This document shows positions 7,529-15,443 of a DNA stretch of 16,794 bases, piece after piece. The notes under the pieces were generated by a model. That model searched no databases and was not told the DNA's origin. It saw only the letters and a list, made by a program, of their open reading frames with translations. The DNA is from JANXSS01 sp025356535 (lineage in GTDB: Bacteria; Pseudomonadota; Gammaproteobacteria; Burkholderiales; Burkholderiaceae_D): the NCBI GenBank assembly GCA_043762325.1, contig JAYUMU010000129.1, forward strand, positions 1 through 16,794. Direction: 5' to 3'. Position numbers and translations under genes: made by a program. Every line of letters starts with the position of its first letter. Positions within the stretch are counted from its first letter, which is position 1.

Positions 7529-7585
7529 AATCGCACTCTGACCCCGATTTTGACTTTCTGTTAATCGCACTCTGACCCCGATTTT
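7529..7585. repeat. Two identical 23-base direct repeats, 34-base period
   Basis: Copy 1 is 7529-7551 and copy 2 is 7563-7585; both include CTCTGACCCCGATTTT and are identical over 23 bases, separated by 11 bases (7552-7562). From memory, similar TCTGACCCCGATTTT units (GGGGTCAGAGT on the other strand) are scattered through many proteobacterial genomes and often lie near Y1/IS200-like or REP-associated transposase genes. No transposase is present here, so an element scar or a passively mobilised repeat is inference. Confidence 0.85.
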
Positions 7586-7611
7586 CTTGCCTGCCCTTGA
7601 CCGGATCACCC

Positions 7612-8409
7612 ATGTGGATCGATACGCACTGCCATCTTGACGCAGCCGAGTTCGGCGACGAGAACGCCGCGATTGCTGCGCGCGCCTTGCAGCAGCAGGT
7701 GGACTGGATCGTGATACCCGCCGTCGACGTGCATAATTTCGAGGCTGTCGGGCGGCTGGCGAACGGGCAGCCGAATTGCACCTATGCCCTCGGGATTCAT
7801 CCGATGTGCGTGCCGCGGGCGAGCCTGGCCGACCTGGCCGCGCTGCGGGCGGCGATTCCGGCGGCGCTTGCCGATCCGCGCTTCGTTGCCATCGGCGAGA
7901 TCGGGCTCGACTTCTTCCTGCCGGCCCTGTGCACGCCGGAAATGCGCGAGAAGCAGGCGCATTTCTACGCCGAGCAGTTGAAGATCGCCCGCGACTTCGG
8001 CCTGCCGGTGCTGCTGCACGTGCGGCGCTCGCAGGACACGATCCTGAAGTTCCTGCGCCGCATACCGCCAGCCGGCGGCATTGCACATGCCTTCAACGGC
8101 AGCGCGCAGCAGGCAGCGATCTTCGTCGCGCTCGGCATGCGGCTCGGTTTCGGCGGCGCCATGACGTTTTCGCGTGCCCTGCAGATCCGCCGGCTGGCGC
8201 AGGACATGCCGCTGTCGGCCCTGGTGCTGGAGACCGATGCGCCCGATATCGCGCCGGCCTGGCTGCATCCGGCCAGGAACAGCCCGGAACAGTTGCCGCA
8301 GATCGGCGAAGTACTTGCGCAGCTGCGCGGCATGACGCCGGCCGCGCTGGCTGCGGCCACCAGCAGCAACGCCCGCGCTGCCTTGCCCCGCCTGGCGCTG
8401 CTGGGTTAA
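7612..8409 (+). CDS. TatD-family metal-dependent hydrolase / DNase
   Basis: TatD-family enzymes are TIM-barrel, metal-dependent nucleases of the amidohydrolase superfamily; E. coli relatives TatD, YcfH and YjjV act on DNA or are otherwise poorly defined. The 265-aa product has all expected metal and catalytic positions: HxH within DTHCHLD (H6, H8), Glu96 in GEIGLD, H136 in LLHVR, H159 in AHAFNGS and D209 in ETDAPDIAP. The RRSQD and FNGS variants are closer to YjjV than to TatD itself (a judgement by eye). The ATG at 7612 is preferred because the conserved MWIDTHCHLD begins there; a TTG five codons upstream is in frame. The stop lies six bases before comEC. Confidence 0.92.
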   Translation: MWIDTHCHLDAAEFGDENAAIAARALQQQVDWIVIPAVDVHNFEAVGRLANGQPNCTYALGIHPMCVPRASLADLAALRAAIPAALADPRFVAIGEIGLDFFLPALCTPEMREKQAHFYAEQLKIARDFGLPVLLHVRRSQDTILKFLRRIPPAGGIAHAFNGSAQQAAIFVALGMRLGFGGAMTFSRALQIRRLAQDMPLSALVLETDAPDIAPAWLHPARNSPEQLPQIGEVLAQLRGMTPAALAAATSSNARAALPRLALLG

Positions 8410-8415
8410 AGCGGC

Positions 8416-10860
8416 GTGCGCGGCACTGTCGTCGGCTTCGTTGCCGGTATCTGCCTGCTGCAGATGCAGGCGCAACTGCCGGCCTCGGGCTGGCTGCTGG
8501 CGGGCATGCTGGCCGGCGTGCTGGCGCTCCTTGCCGGCATGCGCATGGCCTCGCGCCACCTGGCGACCCTGTCGAAGACGCTTGCCGGTGTGCTGATCGG
8601 TTTTGCCTGGGCCGGCCTTTTTGCCAGCCACTATCTTGCCGAGGAACTCGACGCGGCGCTGGAAGGGCAGGACCTGACGGTCGTGGGCGTGGTCGACAGC
8701 CTGCGGTTCCGGTTCGACCAGGGCGTGCGCTTCAACCTGCGCGTCGAGCGCGCCACGCGCGACGGCGTGGCCGTCTCGGTGCCGTCCCACGTGGCGCTGG
8801 GCTGGTATGCGCAAATCCATCGTCCCGGCCGGTCCGCCGCCGCGCCGCAGGCAGCCGTGCCGGCGCCGGTGCAGGTCGAGCCCGGCGAACGCTGGCAACT
8901 TTCCGTGCGCCTGCAACGCCCGCACGGCAACGCCAATCCGGACGGTTTCGATTTCGAGGCCTGGCTGCTGGAACAGGACCTGCGCGCCACCGGACAGGTT
9001 CGCACGACGGCTGCTTCTGCGGCGCTCAACCGGCGCCTCGACACTTTCGTGCCCGGTTTCGGCACCGTCGTCGAACACCTGCGCGGCCGCGTGCGCGAGC
9101 GCATCCTGGCAGCCTTGCCGGGGCGCGAATATGCCGGGGCGATGGTGGCGCTGGTGATCGGCGACCAGCGCGCGATCGCGCAGTCGGACTGGAAGGTCTT
9201 CAACCGCACCGGCATCGGCCACCTGGTGTCGATTTCCGGTCTCCACATCACCATGATTGCCGGGCTGTTTGCGGCACTCACGCATTTCCTGTGGCGCCGC
9301 GCGTTCTTTACCGATGCCGCGCTGAGCCTGTGGTTGCCGGCGCAAAAAGCCGCCGCGCTTGCCGCCGCCGTCACGGCGCTGCTGTACGTATTGCTGGCCG
9401 GCTTCGGCATACCGGCCCAGCGCACCCTGTACATGCTGTGGGTGGTGGCCGCCGCGCTCTGGTGCGGGCGCATCGGCAGCATCTCGCACGTGCTGTGCCT
9501 GGCCGCTGCGGTGGTGCTGGTCCTCGATCCCTGGGCGGTGCTGTGGCCGGGTTTCTGGCTGTCCTTCGGCGCCGTTGGAATCATCCTGTACGCCTCGGTC
9601 GGCCGCCTGCAGCATCGTGTCGCCGCCACGACGCGCCTGGCGCACCTGCGCGCACGGTTGCACGAGGCAGCGCATGCCCAATACGTGGTCACGCTCGGCC
9701 TAGTGCCGCTGACCATGCTGCTGTTCGGCCAGGTGTCGCTGGTCAGCCCGCTGGCAAACGCGATCGCCATTCCGCTGGTGAGCCTGCTGGTGGCGCCGCT
9801 GGCGCTGGCCGGCGCCATGCTGCCGGCGCCGCTGTCGGTGCTGCTGCTGAGCGTTGCCCATGCGCTGTTTGCCTGGCTGGCCGTGCTGCTGACCTGGCTG
9901 TCGAGCTTGCCGGCAGCGGTGTGGGCCGCGCCGGTGCCGGCGTTCTGGATGTTCGTTTGTGCGCTCGCCGGTGCGCTCTGGCTGCTGGCGCCGCGCGGCT
10001 GGCCGCTGCGCTGGCTGGGTCTGGCCGGATGGCTGCCGTTGCTGTGCAATACGCCCAGCCATCCCGCCGACGGCGACATGACGGTGACGGCGTTCGATGT
10101 AGGCCAGGGCATGGCGGTGCTAATCGAGACGGCCCATCACCGCCTGCTCTACGATACCGGCCCGGCCTATTCACCGGAGTCGGACGGCGCCAGCCGGGTG
10201 ATCCTGCCGTACCTGAAAAGCCGCGGCATCGACCGCCTCGACGGCGTCATCATCAGTCACAACGACAACGATCATTCCGGTGGCGCCCGCTCCCTGTTCG
10301 ACGACATCCGCGTCGGCTGGGTCGCCTCGTCGCTTGCCGCCGATTCAACGGTCGTGCTGGCCGCGCCGTCGCACCGGCGCTGTGTTGCCGGTCAACGCTG
10401 GTCGTGGGACGGCGTCGACTTCGAGATACTGCATCCGGGCGCTGCCAGCTACGACAGCACCAAGTGGAAACCGAATGCGCGCAGCTGCACGCTCAAGCTG
10501 ACGCACGCCAGTCACTCGATGCTGCTGCCGGGCGACATCGAGGCGGTGCAGGAGCGCGAGCTGCTGGCGGCCGACCCCGACAAGCTCAAGTCGACCATCC
10601 TGCTGGCGCCCCATCATGGCAGCGGTACCTCATCGACGGCGCCGTTCCTGCAGGCGGTAGGCCCGCAGCTGGCGATTTTCCAGGTCGGCTACCGCAATCG
10701 CTATCACCATCCGAAGCCGGAAGTCTTCGCCCGCTACGCCGATTTCGGCATCGGTCGTTATAGAAATGATTTGTCTGGTGCAATTACCTTACAATTCAGC
10801 ATCACTCTGTCGATAGGCCAATACCGGACCACGCATGCGCGCTACTGGTATGGCCGATGA
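8416..10860 (+). CDS. comEC: DNA internalization-related competence protein ComEC/Rec2
   Basis: ComEC forms the inner-membrane channel that takes up single-stranded DNA in natural transformation. The 814-aa product has the full three-part layout. A hydrophobic N-terminus with an OB-like DUF4131 region spans about 1-200. The Competence domain, with many membrane segments, spans about 235-540 and carries the hallmark HLVSISGLHIT at 269-278. A periplasmic metallo-beta-lactamase domain begins near 555, with DVGQG (561-565), HNDNDH (615-620), GD (706-707) and HHGS (733-736). The metal-binding motif is intact, consistent with a nuclease function. The start is a GTG at 8416, six bases after tatD, with no strong Shine-Dalgarno; an ATG start would remove part of the first hydrophobic segment. 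Other pilus and competence genes are not in the window, so transformability cannot be judged. Confidence 0.95.
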   Translation: MRGTVVGFVAGICLLQMQAQLPASGWLLAGMLAGVLALLAGMRMASRHLATLSKTLAGVLIGFAWAGLFASHYLAEELDAALEGQDLTVVGVVDSLRFRFDQGVRFNLRVERATRDGVAVSVPSHVALGWYAQIHRPGRSAAAPQAAVPAPVQVEPGERWQLSVRLQRPHGNANPDGFDFEAWLLEQDLRATGQVRTTAASAALNRRLDTFVPGFGTVVEHLRGRVRERILAALPGREYAGAMVALVIGDQRAIAQSDWKVFNRTGIGHLVSISGLHITMIAGLFAALTHFLWRRAFFTDAALSLWLPAQKAAALAAAVTALLYVLLAGFGIPAQRTLYMLWVVAAALWCGRIGSISHVLCLAAAVVLVLDPWAVLWPGFWLSFGAVGIILYASVGRLQHRVAATTRLAHLRARLHEAAHAQYVVTLGLVPLTMLLFGQVSLVSPLANAIAIPLVSLLVAPLALAGAMLPAPLSVLLLSVAHALFAWLAVLLTWLSSLPAAVWAAPVPAFWMFVCALAGALWLLAPRGWPLRWLGLAGWLPLLCNTPSHPADGDMTVTAFDVGQGMAVLIETAHHRLLYDTGPAYSPESDGASRVILPYLKSRGIDRLDGVIISHNDNDHSGGARSLFDDIRVGWVASSLAADSTVVLAAPSHRRCVAGQRWSWDGVDFEILHPGAASYDSTKWKPNARSCTLKLTHASHSMLLPGDIEAVQERELLAADPDKLKSTILLAPHHGSGTSSTAPFLQAVGPQLAIFQVGYRNRYHHPKPEVFARYADFGIGRYRNDLSGAITLQFSITLSIGQYRTTHARYWYGR

Positions 10861-10866
10861 ACCTTC

Positions 10867-11730
10867 ATGCCCCTGCCTGCAACAAACGATTCCGACATCA
10901 GCGAACCGATCCCGACGCCGGCCGATGCGGCGGGCCTGCCGGTGCTGCATTTCGTGCACGCCAACAGTTATCCCTCGGCGACCTACCGGCGGTTCTTCAG
11001 CCATCTTGCCGCGCATTATTCGGTGCAGGCGCTGCCGCTGCATGCGCACGATCCGCGTTATCCGGTCACCAACGGCTGGCCGCATCTGGTGCAGGAGTTG
11101 CTCGACGACCTGGCGGCGCGCCACGACAGGCCGGTGATCCTGGCCGGTCATTCGATGGGCGCCATGCTCAGCCTGATGGCGGCGGCTGCACGGCCGGATC
11201 TGGTGCGCTGCGTGGTGCTGCTCGATTCGCCGGTCGTGGCCGGCTGGCGCGCGCTGTTGCTGCGTCTTGCGAAGACGGCCGGTCTCGACCGCCGCGTCGG
11301 CCCTGCACGGTTTTCCGCGAAGCGCCGCAACGTCTGGCCGGATGCGGCTGCAGCGCATGCGCATTACGCCCGCAAACCGCTTTTTTCCGCCTGGGCGCCG
11401 ACGGTCCTCGACGATTACCTGGACGTCGGACTGGTGCCGCATCCGCAGGGCGTCACGCTGCGCTTCACGCGCGAGACGGAGACGGACGTCTATCGCACCC
11501 TGCCGCACCATCTGGGCCGCATGGTGCGGCGCTTCCCGGTGCCGGTCGGCTTCATCGGCGGCACGGCTTCGGCTGAATGCCGCCAGGCCGGTCTGCGCGC
11601 AACCCGCCGCCTGGTGGGCCGGCATTTCAGGCTGGTGGCCGGCGGCCACCTGTTCCCGATGGAGTCGCCCGGCGTCGCCGCCGATGCGGTCCATCACATG
11701 CTGGCAGGCCTGCTCGCAGGAGGCGCCTGA
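10867..11730 (+). CDS. Alpha/beta hydrolase of unknown substrate
   Basis: The 287-aa product has the alpha/beta-hydrolase layout. An HG-like loop (VHANSYPSATY, 30-40) could form the oxyanion hole. The nucleophile elbow GHSMG at 94-98 gives Ser96, and a late GGHLFPMESP (259-268) provides His261. The acid residue is less clear: the strand that usually ends in Gly-x-x-Asp reads FIGGTASAECRQ, where Glu237 may take that role. There is no signal peptide, so it should be cytoplasmic. The ATG at 10867 follows the comEC stop by six bases, and the stop overlaps the next gene by one base (TGATG), so it belongs to the comEC operon. The substrate cannot be deduced; an esterase or lipase is likely, and pairing with an LpxR-like enzyme is suggestive only. 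Confidence 0.85.
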   Translation: MPLPATNDSDISEPIPTPADAAGLPVLHFVHANSYPSATYRRFFSHLAAHYSVQALPLHAHDPRYPVTNGWPHLVQELLDDLAARHDRPVILAGHSMGAMLSLMAAAARPDLVRCVVLLDSPVVAGWRALLLRLAKTAGLDRRVGPARFSAKRRNVWPDAAAAHAHYARKPLFSAWAPTVLDDYLDVGLVPHPQGVTLRFTRETETDVYRTLPHHLGRMVRRFPVPVGFIGGTASAECRQAGLRATRRLVGRHFRLVAGGHLFPMESPGVAADAVHHMLAGLLAGGA

Positions 11731-12770
11731 TGCGCCCGCAACGGACGACGCCGGCGGCCACGGGATGCGCAAGGCCTACCGCATCCCGGCCTGCAGGCGG
11801 TTTTGCAGCCGGCCTTGCCACCCTGGTTGCGCTTGCCGTCCTGGCGCTCGGCTGCATGCCTGCCTGCGCCGCGACGCCGGGCGACGATTGGAGCGTCTAC
11901 TGGAACGAGTTCCAGCGGGCCCGTTCGCAGGAGCAGGTCACCACCACGCTGCGCATCGACAACGACTCGCTGTTATTGAATGACCGTGATGGCTTCTATA
12001 CCAGCGGCGCGCAGCTGACGCGGGCCTTTCGCCTCGACGCCGGCGCTGCCGGTTCAACCCAGCCGCTGCTCACGTACGGCTGGCGCATCGGCCAGGAGCT
12101 CTACACGGCCTCCGACATCAAGCTGGCGCCGCAGGACGTGGCGCCGCATGACCATCCCTATGCCGGCTGGCTGTACGCCGGCGTCATGCGCGAGGTGGGG
12201 ATGGCAGACGGCAGCCACGCCCGCATCGGTGTCGACCTCGGCTGCCTGGGGTCTTGCGCGCTCGGCCGCGAAACCCAGGTCGCGCTGCATCGCATCCTGC
12301 AGCAAAAGCTGCCGCAGGGCTGGAGCCAGCAGGTGCGCAACGAACCCGGCGTGCTGCTGCATGCCGATCTTGCTGCGGCGCGCTGGCAGTTCGGCAGGAA
12401 CGTCGATGCCCAGCCGAGCCTGCAGGCACGGCTGGGCAACATCCATACCGACGTCGCCGGCAGCCTGCTGCTGCGCGCCGGGCAACTCGACACCGGCGCC
12501 GCGGCGTCGGCCTGGACGGGTTCACTGCGCATGCAGGCGCGCGCCGTCGGTTACGACGCCTCGCTCCAGGGCGGCTATTTTTCCAGTGACAATCCCCGCG
12601 TGGTAACGCCAAAACGCCTGGTCGGCGAGGCCGAGATCGGCGTGTCGTGGCGCTACCGGCACTATCGCGTCTCGGCAGCGGTGGTACGTCGCAGCAATGA
12701 AATCGCGGCGCTGTCGAATGCCGGCGGCGCCCAGAATTTCGTGCGGCTGGAACTGGCGGCGGGGCCCTGA
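11730..12770 (+). CDS. LpxR-like outer-membrane lipid A deacylase (DUF2219)
   Basis: LpxR removes the 3'-acyloxyacyl chain of lipid A in the outer membrane and in Salmonella and Helicobacter alters immune recognition. The 346-aa product starts with a long basic N-terminus and a hydrophobic segment (about 26-47) ending in ACAA, a plausible signal-peptidase I site. Family motifs follow: DNDS (77-80, giving the Asn-Asp pair of the LpxR active site), DGFYTSG (87-93), HPYAGWLY (142-149), LGCLGSCALG (170-179) and His187 in a QVALH context, where LpxR usually has a QNxxH. A GWSQQVRNEPG stretch (197-207) completes the pattern, and alternating hydrophobic strands to the end suit a 12-strand barrel. 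AGGAGG (11718-11723) six bases upstream supports the ATG at 11730. It overlaps the hydrolase stop by one base. Activity on lipid A is inferred from family only. Confidence 0.82.
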   Translation: MRPQRTTPAATGCARPTASRPAGGFAAGLATLVALAVLALGCMPACAATPGDDWSVYWNEFQRARSQEQVTTTLRIDNDSLLLNDRDGFYTSGAQLTRAFRLDAGAAGSTQPLLTYGWRIGQELYTASDIKLAPQDVAPHDHPYAGWLYAGVMREVGMADGSHARIGVDLGCLGSCALGRETQVALHRILQQKLPQGWSQQVRNEPGVLLHADLAAARWQFGRNVDAQPSLQARLGNIHTDVAGSLLLRAGQLDTGAAASAWTGSLRMQARAVGYDASLQGGYFSSDNPRVVTPKRLVGEAEIGVSWRYRHYRVSAAVVRRSNEIAALSNAGGAQNFVRLELAAGP

Positions 12771-12833
12771 AAAGCGTCTGTTGCATGATGCTTTAAATCA
12801 TCCTCAAGAGCCGGCCGGCAAGGCGCTTTGCGT

Positions 12834-12839
12834 TATAAT
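12834..12839 (+). promoter_or_regulatory. Candidate -10 box of the pyrG promoter
   Basis: A perfect TATAAT lies in GCGTTATAATTCG, 37 bases before the pyrG ATG. Transcription would begin near 12846, leaving a leader of about 30 bases. The -35 position (17-base spacing) reads CCGGCC, a poor match to TTGACA. It is likely the start of the pyrG-kdsA-eno-ftsB transcript. Confidence 0.6.
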
Positions 12840-12854
12840 TCGCATTTCCCGCAT

Positions 12855-12868
12855 GTGCCGTTCGGCAC
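12855..12868 (+). other. Small hairpin in the pyrG leader
   Basis: GTGCC (12855-12859) pairs with GGCAC (12864-12868) around GTTC, a compact five-base stem whose loop region is TTCG-rich. It sits eight bases before the pyrG ATG, where a Shine-Dalgarno is expected, and none is visible. It may influence initiation of pyrG translation, but this is inference. Confidence 0.4.
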
Positions 12869-12876
12869 CATCCGCA

Positions 12877-14538
12877 ATGACCAAGTTTGTGTTTGTCACT
12901 GGCGGCGTCGTCTCTTCCCTGGGCAAGGGAATTGCCGCCGCCTCTCTCGCTGCGATCCTCGAATCGCGCGGCCTAAAAGTCACCATGTTGAAGCTCGATC
13001 CGTACATCAATGTCGACCCCGGCACGATGAGTCCGTTTCAGCATGGCGAAGTGTTCGTAACTGACGATGGCGCCGAGACCGATCTCGACCTCGGCCACTA
13101 CGAGCGTTTCATCACCGCCAAGATGCGCAAGGTGAACAACTTCACCACCGGCCAGATCTACGAATCGGTGATCCGCAAGGAGCGCCGCGGCGAATATCTC
13201 GGCAAGACGGTGCAGGTGATTCCGCACATCACCAACGAGATCCAGGACTACATCCATCGCGGCGCCGAGGGTTTCGATGTGGCGCTGGTTGAAATCGGCG
13301 GGACTGTGGGCGACATCGAGTCGTTGCCGTTCCTGGAAGCGGCGCGGCAACTGAGCCTGCGCGCCGGCCGCAACGCCGCCGCTTTCGTCCACCTGACGCT
13401 GGTGCCGTACCTGGTCTCGGCCGGGGAACTCAAAACCAAGCCGACCCAGCACAGCGTGCAGAAACTGCGCGAGATCGGCATTTCGCCCGACGCCTTGCTG
13501 TGCCGCGCCGACCGGCCGATTCCGGACGACGAACGCGCCAAGATCTCGCTGTTTTCCAACGTCCAGGAAGATGCGGTGATTTCGGTCTGGGACGCAGACA
13601 CCATCTACAAGATTCCGCAGATGCTGTTCGACCAGGGCCTTGACCGCATCGTCTGCGAAAAACTTGGCCTGAACCCCAAGCCGGCCGACCTGTCGATGTG
13701 GACCCGCCTGATTCATGCGCTGGAAAACCCGAAGCATGAAGTCACCATCGGCATGGTCGGCAAGTACGTCGACCTGACCGAATCCTACAAGTCGCTCACC
13801 GAAGCGCTGCGTCATGCCGGCATCCATACCGAGAGCCGGGTCAACATCGAATATCTCGATTCCGAAGACATCGAGGTGCGCGGGCCTGCGGTGCTGGGCA
13901 AGTACGACGCGATCCTGGTGCCGGGCGGCTTCGGCAAGCGTGGCGTCGAAGGCAAGATCGCTGCCGCCCGCTTTGCCCGCGAGCACAAGATTCCCTACCT
14001 GGGCATCTGCCTGGGCATGCAGGTGGCGTTGATCGAATATGCGCGCAACATGGCCGGTCTCGGCAATGCGAATTCGACCGAGTTCGATGCCGATACCGAC
14101 CAGCCTGTCGTGGCCCTGATCAACGAATGGCAGAACCACGACGGCCGGGTCGAAAAGCGCGACATCAACTCGGACCTGGGCGGCACCATGCGCCTGGGCG
14201 CGCAGACCTGCGCCGTCAAGCCCGGCACGCTGGCTGCCGAGATCTACGGCAGCGTCGTCACCGAGCGGCATCGTCATCGCTATGAAGCCAACAATCATTA
14301 CCTGGCGCGGGTGGAAGAAGCCGGGCTGGTGGTTTCGGCCCGTACGCCCACGGAAGACTTGTGCGAAATCATGGAACTGCCGCGCACCGGTGAAAATGCG
14401 CATCCGTGGTATGTCGGCGTGCAATATCATCCCGAGTTCAAATCGACACCGCGCGAAGGCCATCCTTTGTTCATCTCATTCATCACGGCAGCACTGGCCC
14501 ACAGGACGGCCGCAGCCGAAATCAAGGAGGCTGCATGA
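12877..14538 (+). CDS. pyrG: CTP synthase
   Basis: CTP synthase converts UTP to CTP with ATP and glutamine-derived ammonia, the last step of pyrimidine synthesis; CTP is also needed to activate KDO and phospholipid precursors. The 553-aa product (E. coli 545) has the N-terminal synthase domain, opening with MTKFVFVTGGVVSSLGKG (P-loop about 9-18), and the substrate segment DPYINVDPGTMSPF (41-54). A C-terminal class I glutaminase domain follows from about 290: oxyanion GGFGKRG (350-356), nucleophile Cys378 in GICLGMQ, and His518 and Glu520 in YHPE. The ATG at 12877 fits the invariant N-terminus; an upstream ORF extension would run into the LpxR-like gene. No Shine-Dalgarno is clear. The stop overlaps the kdsA start as ATGA. 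Confidence 0.98.
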   Translation: MTKFVFVTGGVVSSLGKGIAAASLAAILESRGLKVTMLKLDPYINVDPGTMSPFQHGEVFVTDDGAETDLDLGHYERFITAKMRKVNNFTTGQIYESVIRKERRGEYLGKTVQVIPHITNEIQDYIHRGAEGFDVALVEIGGTVGDIESLPFLEAARQLSLRAGRNAAAFVHLTLVPYLVSAGELKTKPTQHSVQKLREIGISPDALLCRADRPIPDDERAKISLFSNVQEDAVISVWDADTIYKIPQMLFDQGLDRIVCEKLGLNPKPADLSMWTRLIHALENPKHEVTIGMVGKYVDLTESYKSLTEALRHAGIHTESRVNIEYLDSEDIEVRGPAVLGKYDAILVPGGFGKRGVEGKIAAARFAREHKIPYLGICLGMQVALIEYARNMAGLGNANSTEFDADTDQPVVALINEWQNHDGRVEKRDINSDLGGTMRLGAQTCAVKPGTLAAEIYGSVVTERHRHRYEANNHYLARVEEAGLVVSARTPTEDLCEIMELPRTGENAHPWYVGVQYHPEFKSTPREGHPLFISFITAALAHRTAAAEIKEAA

Positions 14539-15389
14539 AGCTGTGCGGATTCGACATCGGGCTGACGCAGCCCTTTTTCCTGATCGCCGGGCCGTGCGTG
14601 ATCGAGTCGCACCAGATGGCGCTCGACACCGCCGGTGCCCTGAAGGAAATCACCGGCGCGCTCGGCATCCCCTTCATCTACAAGTCGTCGTTCGACAAGG
14701 CGAATCGCTCGTCGGGCACGTCCTTTCGCGGCCTCGGCATGGAAAGGGGTCTGGAAATTCTTGCGGATGTAAAGAAGCAGATCGGCGTGCCGGTGCTGAC
14801 CGACATTCATGCAATCGAGGAAATCAAGGCCGTCGCCGCCGTCGTCGATGTCCTGCAGACGCCGGCCTTCCTGTGCCGCCAGACCGATTTCATCCAGGCC
14901 TGCGCCGTCTCGGGCAAGCCGGTCAACATCAAGAAGGGCCAGTTCCTCGCACCCCACGACATGCTGCACGTGATCGCCAAGGCGCGCGCGGCAGCCAAGG
15001 ACGCCGGCCTGCCCGAAGACAGCTTCATGGCCTGCGAACGCGGCGCCTCGTTCGGCTACAACAACCTGGTCTCCGACATGCGCTCGCTGGCGATCATGCG
15101 CGAGACGAACTGCCCGGTGGTGTTCGATGCGACCCATTCGGTGCAGTTGCCGGGTGGCCAGGGCAGCACTTCCGGCGGACAGCGCGAATTCGTGCCGGTG
15201 CTGGCGCGCGCAGCCGTTGCCGTCGGTATTTCCGGCCTGTTCATGGAAACCCATCCGGACCCGTCCAAGGCCATGTCGGACGGACCGAACGCCGTGCCGC
15301 TGGAGCGGATGCGCGAACTGCTGTCGACGCTGATCGACCTCGACCGGGTGGTCAAGAAAAACGGCTTCATGGAAAGCAGCTTCGCCTGA
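14535..15389 (+). CDS. kdsA: 3-deoxy-D-manno-octulosonate-8-phosphate synthase, metal-dependent type
   Basis: KdsA condenses phosphoenolpyruvate with arabinose 5-phosphate to make KDO-8-phosphate, the committed step to the KDO sugars of lipopolysaccharide. The 284-aa product is a TIM-barrel enzyme of normal length, with IAGPCVIES (17-25), NIKKGQF (131-137), ERGASFGYNNLVSD (168-181) and PGGQGSTSGGQRE (206-218). Cys21, His201, Glu238 and Asp249 correspond to the metal ligands of the Aquifex enzyme (Cys11, His185, Glu222, Asp233); the last three keep the Aquifex spacing exactly. E. coli KdsA has Asn at the Cys position and needs no metal, so this should be the metal-dependent class. A strong AAGGAGG (14524-14530) lies inside the end of pyrG, four bases before the ATG, giving tight coupling. 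Confidence 0.97.
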   Translation: MKLCGFDIGLTQPFFLIAGPCVIESHQMALDTAGALKEITGALGIPFIYKSSFDKANRSSGTSFRGLGMERGLEILADVKKQIGVPVLTDIHAIEEIKAVAAVVDVLQTPAFLCRQTDFIQACAVSGKPVNIKKGQFLAPHDMLHVIAKARAAAKDAGLPEDSFMACERGASFGYNNLVSDMRSLAIMRETNCPVVFDATHSVQLPGGQGSTSGGQREFVPVLARAAVAVGISGLFMETHPDPSKAMSDGPNAVPLERMRELLSTLIDLDRVVKKNGFMESSFA

Positions 15390-15443
15390 CGCGGTTGCCG
15401 CCATTACAAAATACTTTCACTTGTTGGTTATCTGGAGAAATGA

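Larger units (their letters stand above)
7399..7611. other. Intergenic gap lolD-tatD with repeats, no gene seen
   Basis: These 213 bases hold two inverted repeats (7421-7438 and 7468-7493) and two copies of a 23-base direct repeat (7529-7551, 7563-7585), with composition more AT-rich than the flanking genes. I see no credible ORF: reading frames that cross it lack a ribosome site and run into neighbouring genes out of frame. A promoter for tatD could lie here, but no clear -35/-10 pair was found. Confidence 0.7.

Noticed and set aside
7395..7781. 128-codon minus-strand ORF through the 23-base repeats
   Set aside because: It spans lolD's end, the gap and tatD's start, has no ribosome site, and its repeated peptide merely translates the DNA repeat.
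7606..9681. 691-codon minus-strand ORF opposite tatD and comEC
   Set aside because: Antisense shadow of two genes with intact catalytic motifs.
7776..10763. 995-codon plus-strand ORF overlapping tatD and comEC in another frame
   Set aside because: Out-of-frame reading of GC-rich coding DNA, dominated by Arg, Ala and Gly, with no domain.
10771..10795. TTGTCT and TACAAT in the AT-richer end of comEC as a hydrolase promoter
   Set aside because: The spacing is 13 bases, too short, and the codons fit the conserved ComEC C-terminal tail.
12811..12820. GCCGGCCGGC-like palindrome before pyrG as a terminator for the LpxR-like gene
   Set aside because: The palindrome has no room for a loop and no T-run follows directly.
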